Made by a program: the position numbers and the translations under genes. A model generated the notes under the pieces. It had not been told where the DNA came from and did not search any database. It saw nothing but the letters and a program-made list of their open reading frames with translations. From Betaproteobacteria bacterium (GTDB lineage: Bacteria > Pseudomonadota > Gammaproteobacteria > Burkholderiales > SG8-39), in contig JAFARH010000163.1 in assembly GCA_019245555.1 (NCBI GenBank), positions 1-9,453 of the forward strand: a stretch of 9,453 nt of DNA. The letters are read 5' to 3'. Shown here one piece after another: positions 9,397 to 9,453 of the stretch; the stretch's first letter is position 1, and every line of letters starts with the position of its first letter.

Positions 9397-9453
9397 CTAC
9401 TCGGCGTCCTTCTCGGCTCCGAGGTTGATCGGACGCGACGGCACGACCGTGGA
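9397..9453 (-). CDS. hfq: Hfq RNA chaperone, C-terminal 18 residues only
   Basis: Only the last 18 codons and the TAG stop (9397-9399) are inside the window; the rest lies beyond the right edge. The visible peptide is STVVPSRPINLGAEKDAE. The STVVPSRP segment is the conserved end of the Hfq Sm core, which normally follows YKHAI, and the short acidic tail fits the small Hfq proteins (about 78-85 aa) of betaproteobacteria. Location directly before hflX is the standard arrangement. Hfq is the hexameric chaperone for small RNA-mRNA pairing. Only 1 bp separates its stop from the hflX TTG, so ribosomes finishing hfq could restart on hflX. Confidence 0.92.
   Translation of the reverse strand, partial: STVVPSRPINLGAEKDAE

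Overview
The window is a compact, GC-rich chromosomal stretch from a proteobacterium, most likely a betaproteobacterium. Every supported gene lies on the minus strand, so the text should be read from high to low coordinates. The evidence for the lineage is the gene order hfq-hflX-hflK-hflC-yjeT(DUF2065)-hisZ-purA, the Hfq C-terminal tail, and a HisZ that resembles betaproteobacterial HisZ as I remember it. Pseudomonads share this gene order, so a gammaproteobacterium is not excluded. No species can be named from the sequence alone.

Region 1 (9453 down to 3699) is a conserved housekeeping operon. It runs from the 3' end of hfq (RNA chaperone) through hflX (ribosome-associated GTPase), hflK and hflC (SPFH membrane proteins that form a complex around the FtsH protease), a 62-aa DUF2065 membrane protein, and hisZ (regulatory subunit of ATP phosphoribosyltransferase) to purA (adenylosuccinate synthetase). 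Junctions are extremely tight: 1, -1, 7, 2, 9 and 4 bp. This suggests one polycistronic message with much translational coupling. The set joins post-transcriptional control (Hfq), ribosome rescue (HflX), membrane protein quality control (HflK/C) and two nucleotide-consuming biosynthetic steps (HisZ and PurA).

Region 2 (3698-3592) is the only real intergenic gap, 107 bp. It holds a plausible sigma70-type promoter whose -10 element lies inside a palindrome of the TetR-operator type (TAGACC-N4-AGTCTA on the plus strand).

Region 3 (3591 down to 1) is a three-gene efflux operon: a TetR-family regulator with a GTG start, a lipoprotein membrane-fusion (periplasmic adaptor) subunit, and an RND (HAE1/AcrB-type) inner-membrane pump that runs off the left edge after 638 residues. 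The regulator overlaps the adaptor by ATGA, and the adaptor stop directly abuts the pump start, so regulator and pump are probably made from the same message. No outer-membrane channel gene is visible; it may lie beyond the left edge or elsewhere in the genome.

I see no RNA genes, insertion sequences, CRISPR arrays, phage genes or clear signs of horizontal transfer. The long plus-strand open frames (up to 817 codons) mirror real genes and are composition artefacts. I did not find a convincing new biological system. The points most worth a second look are the autoregulatory layout of the efflux operon with its promoter-embedded operator, and a HisZ that ends right after its catalytic-like core.
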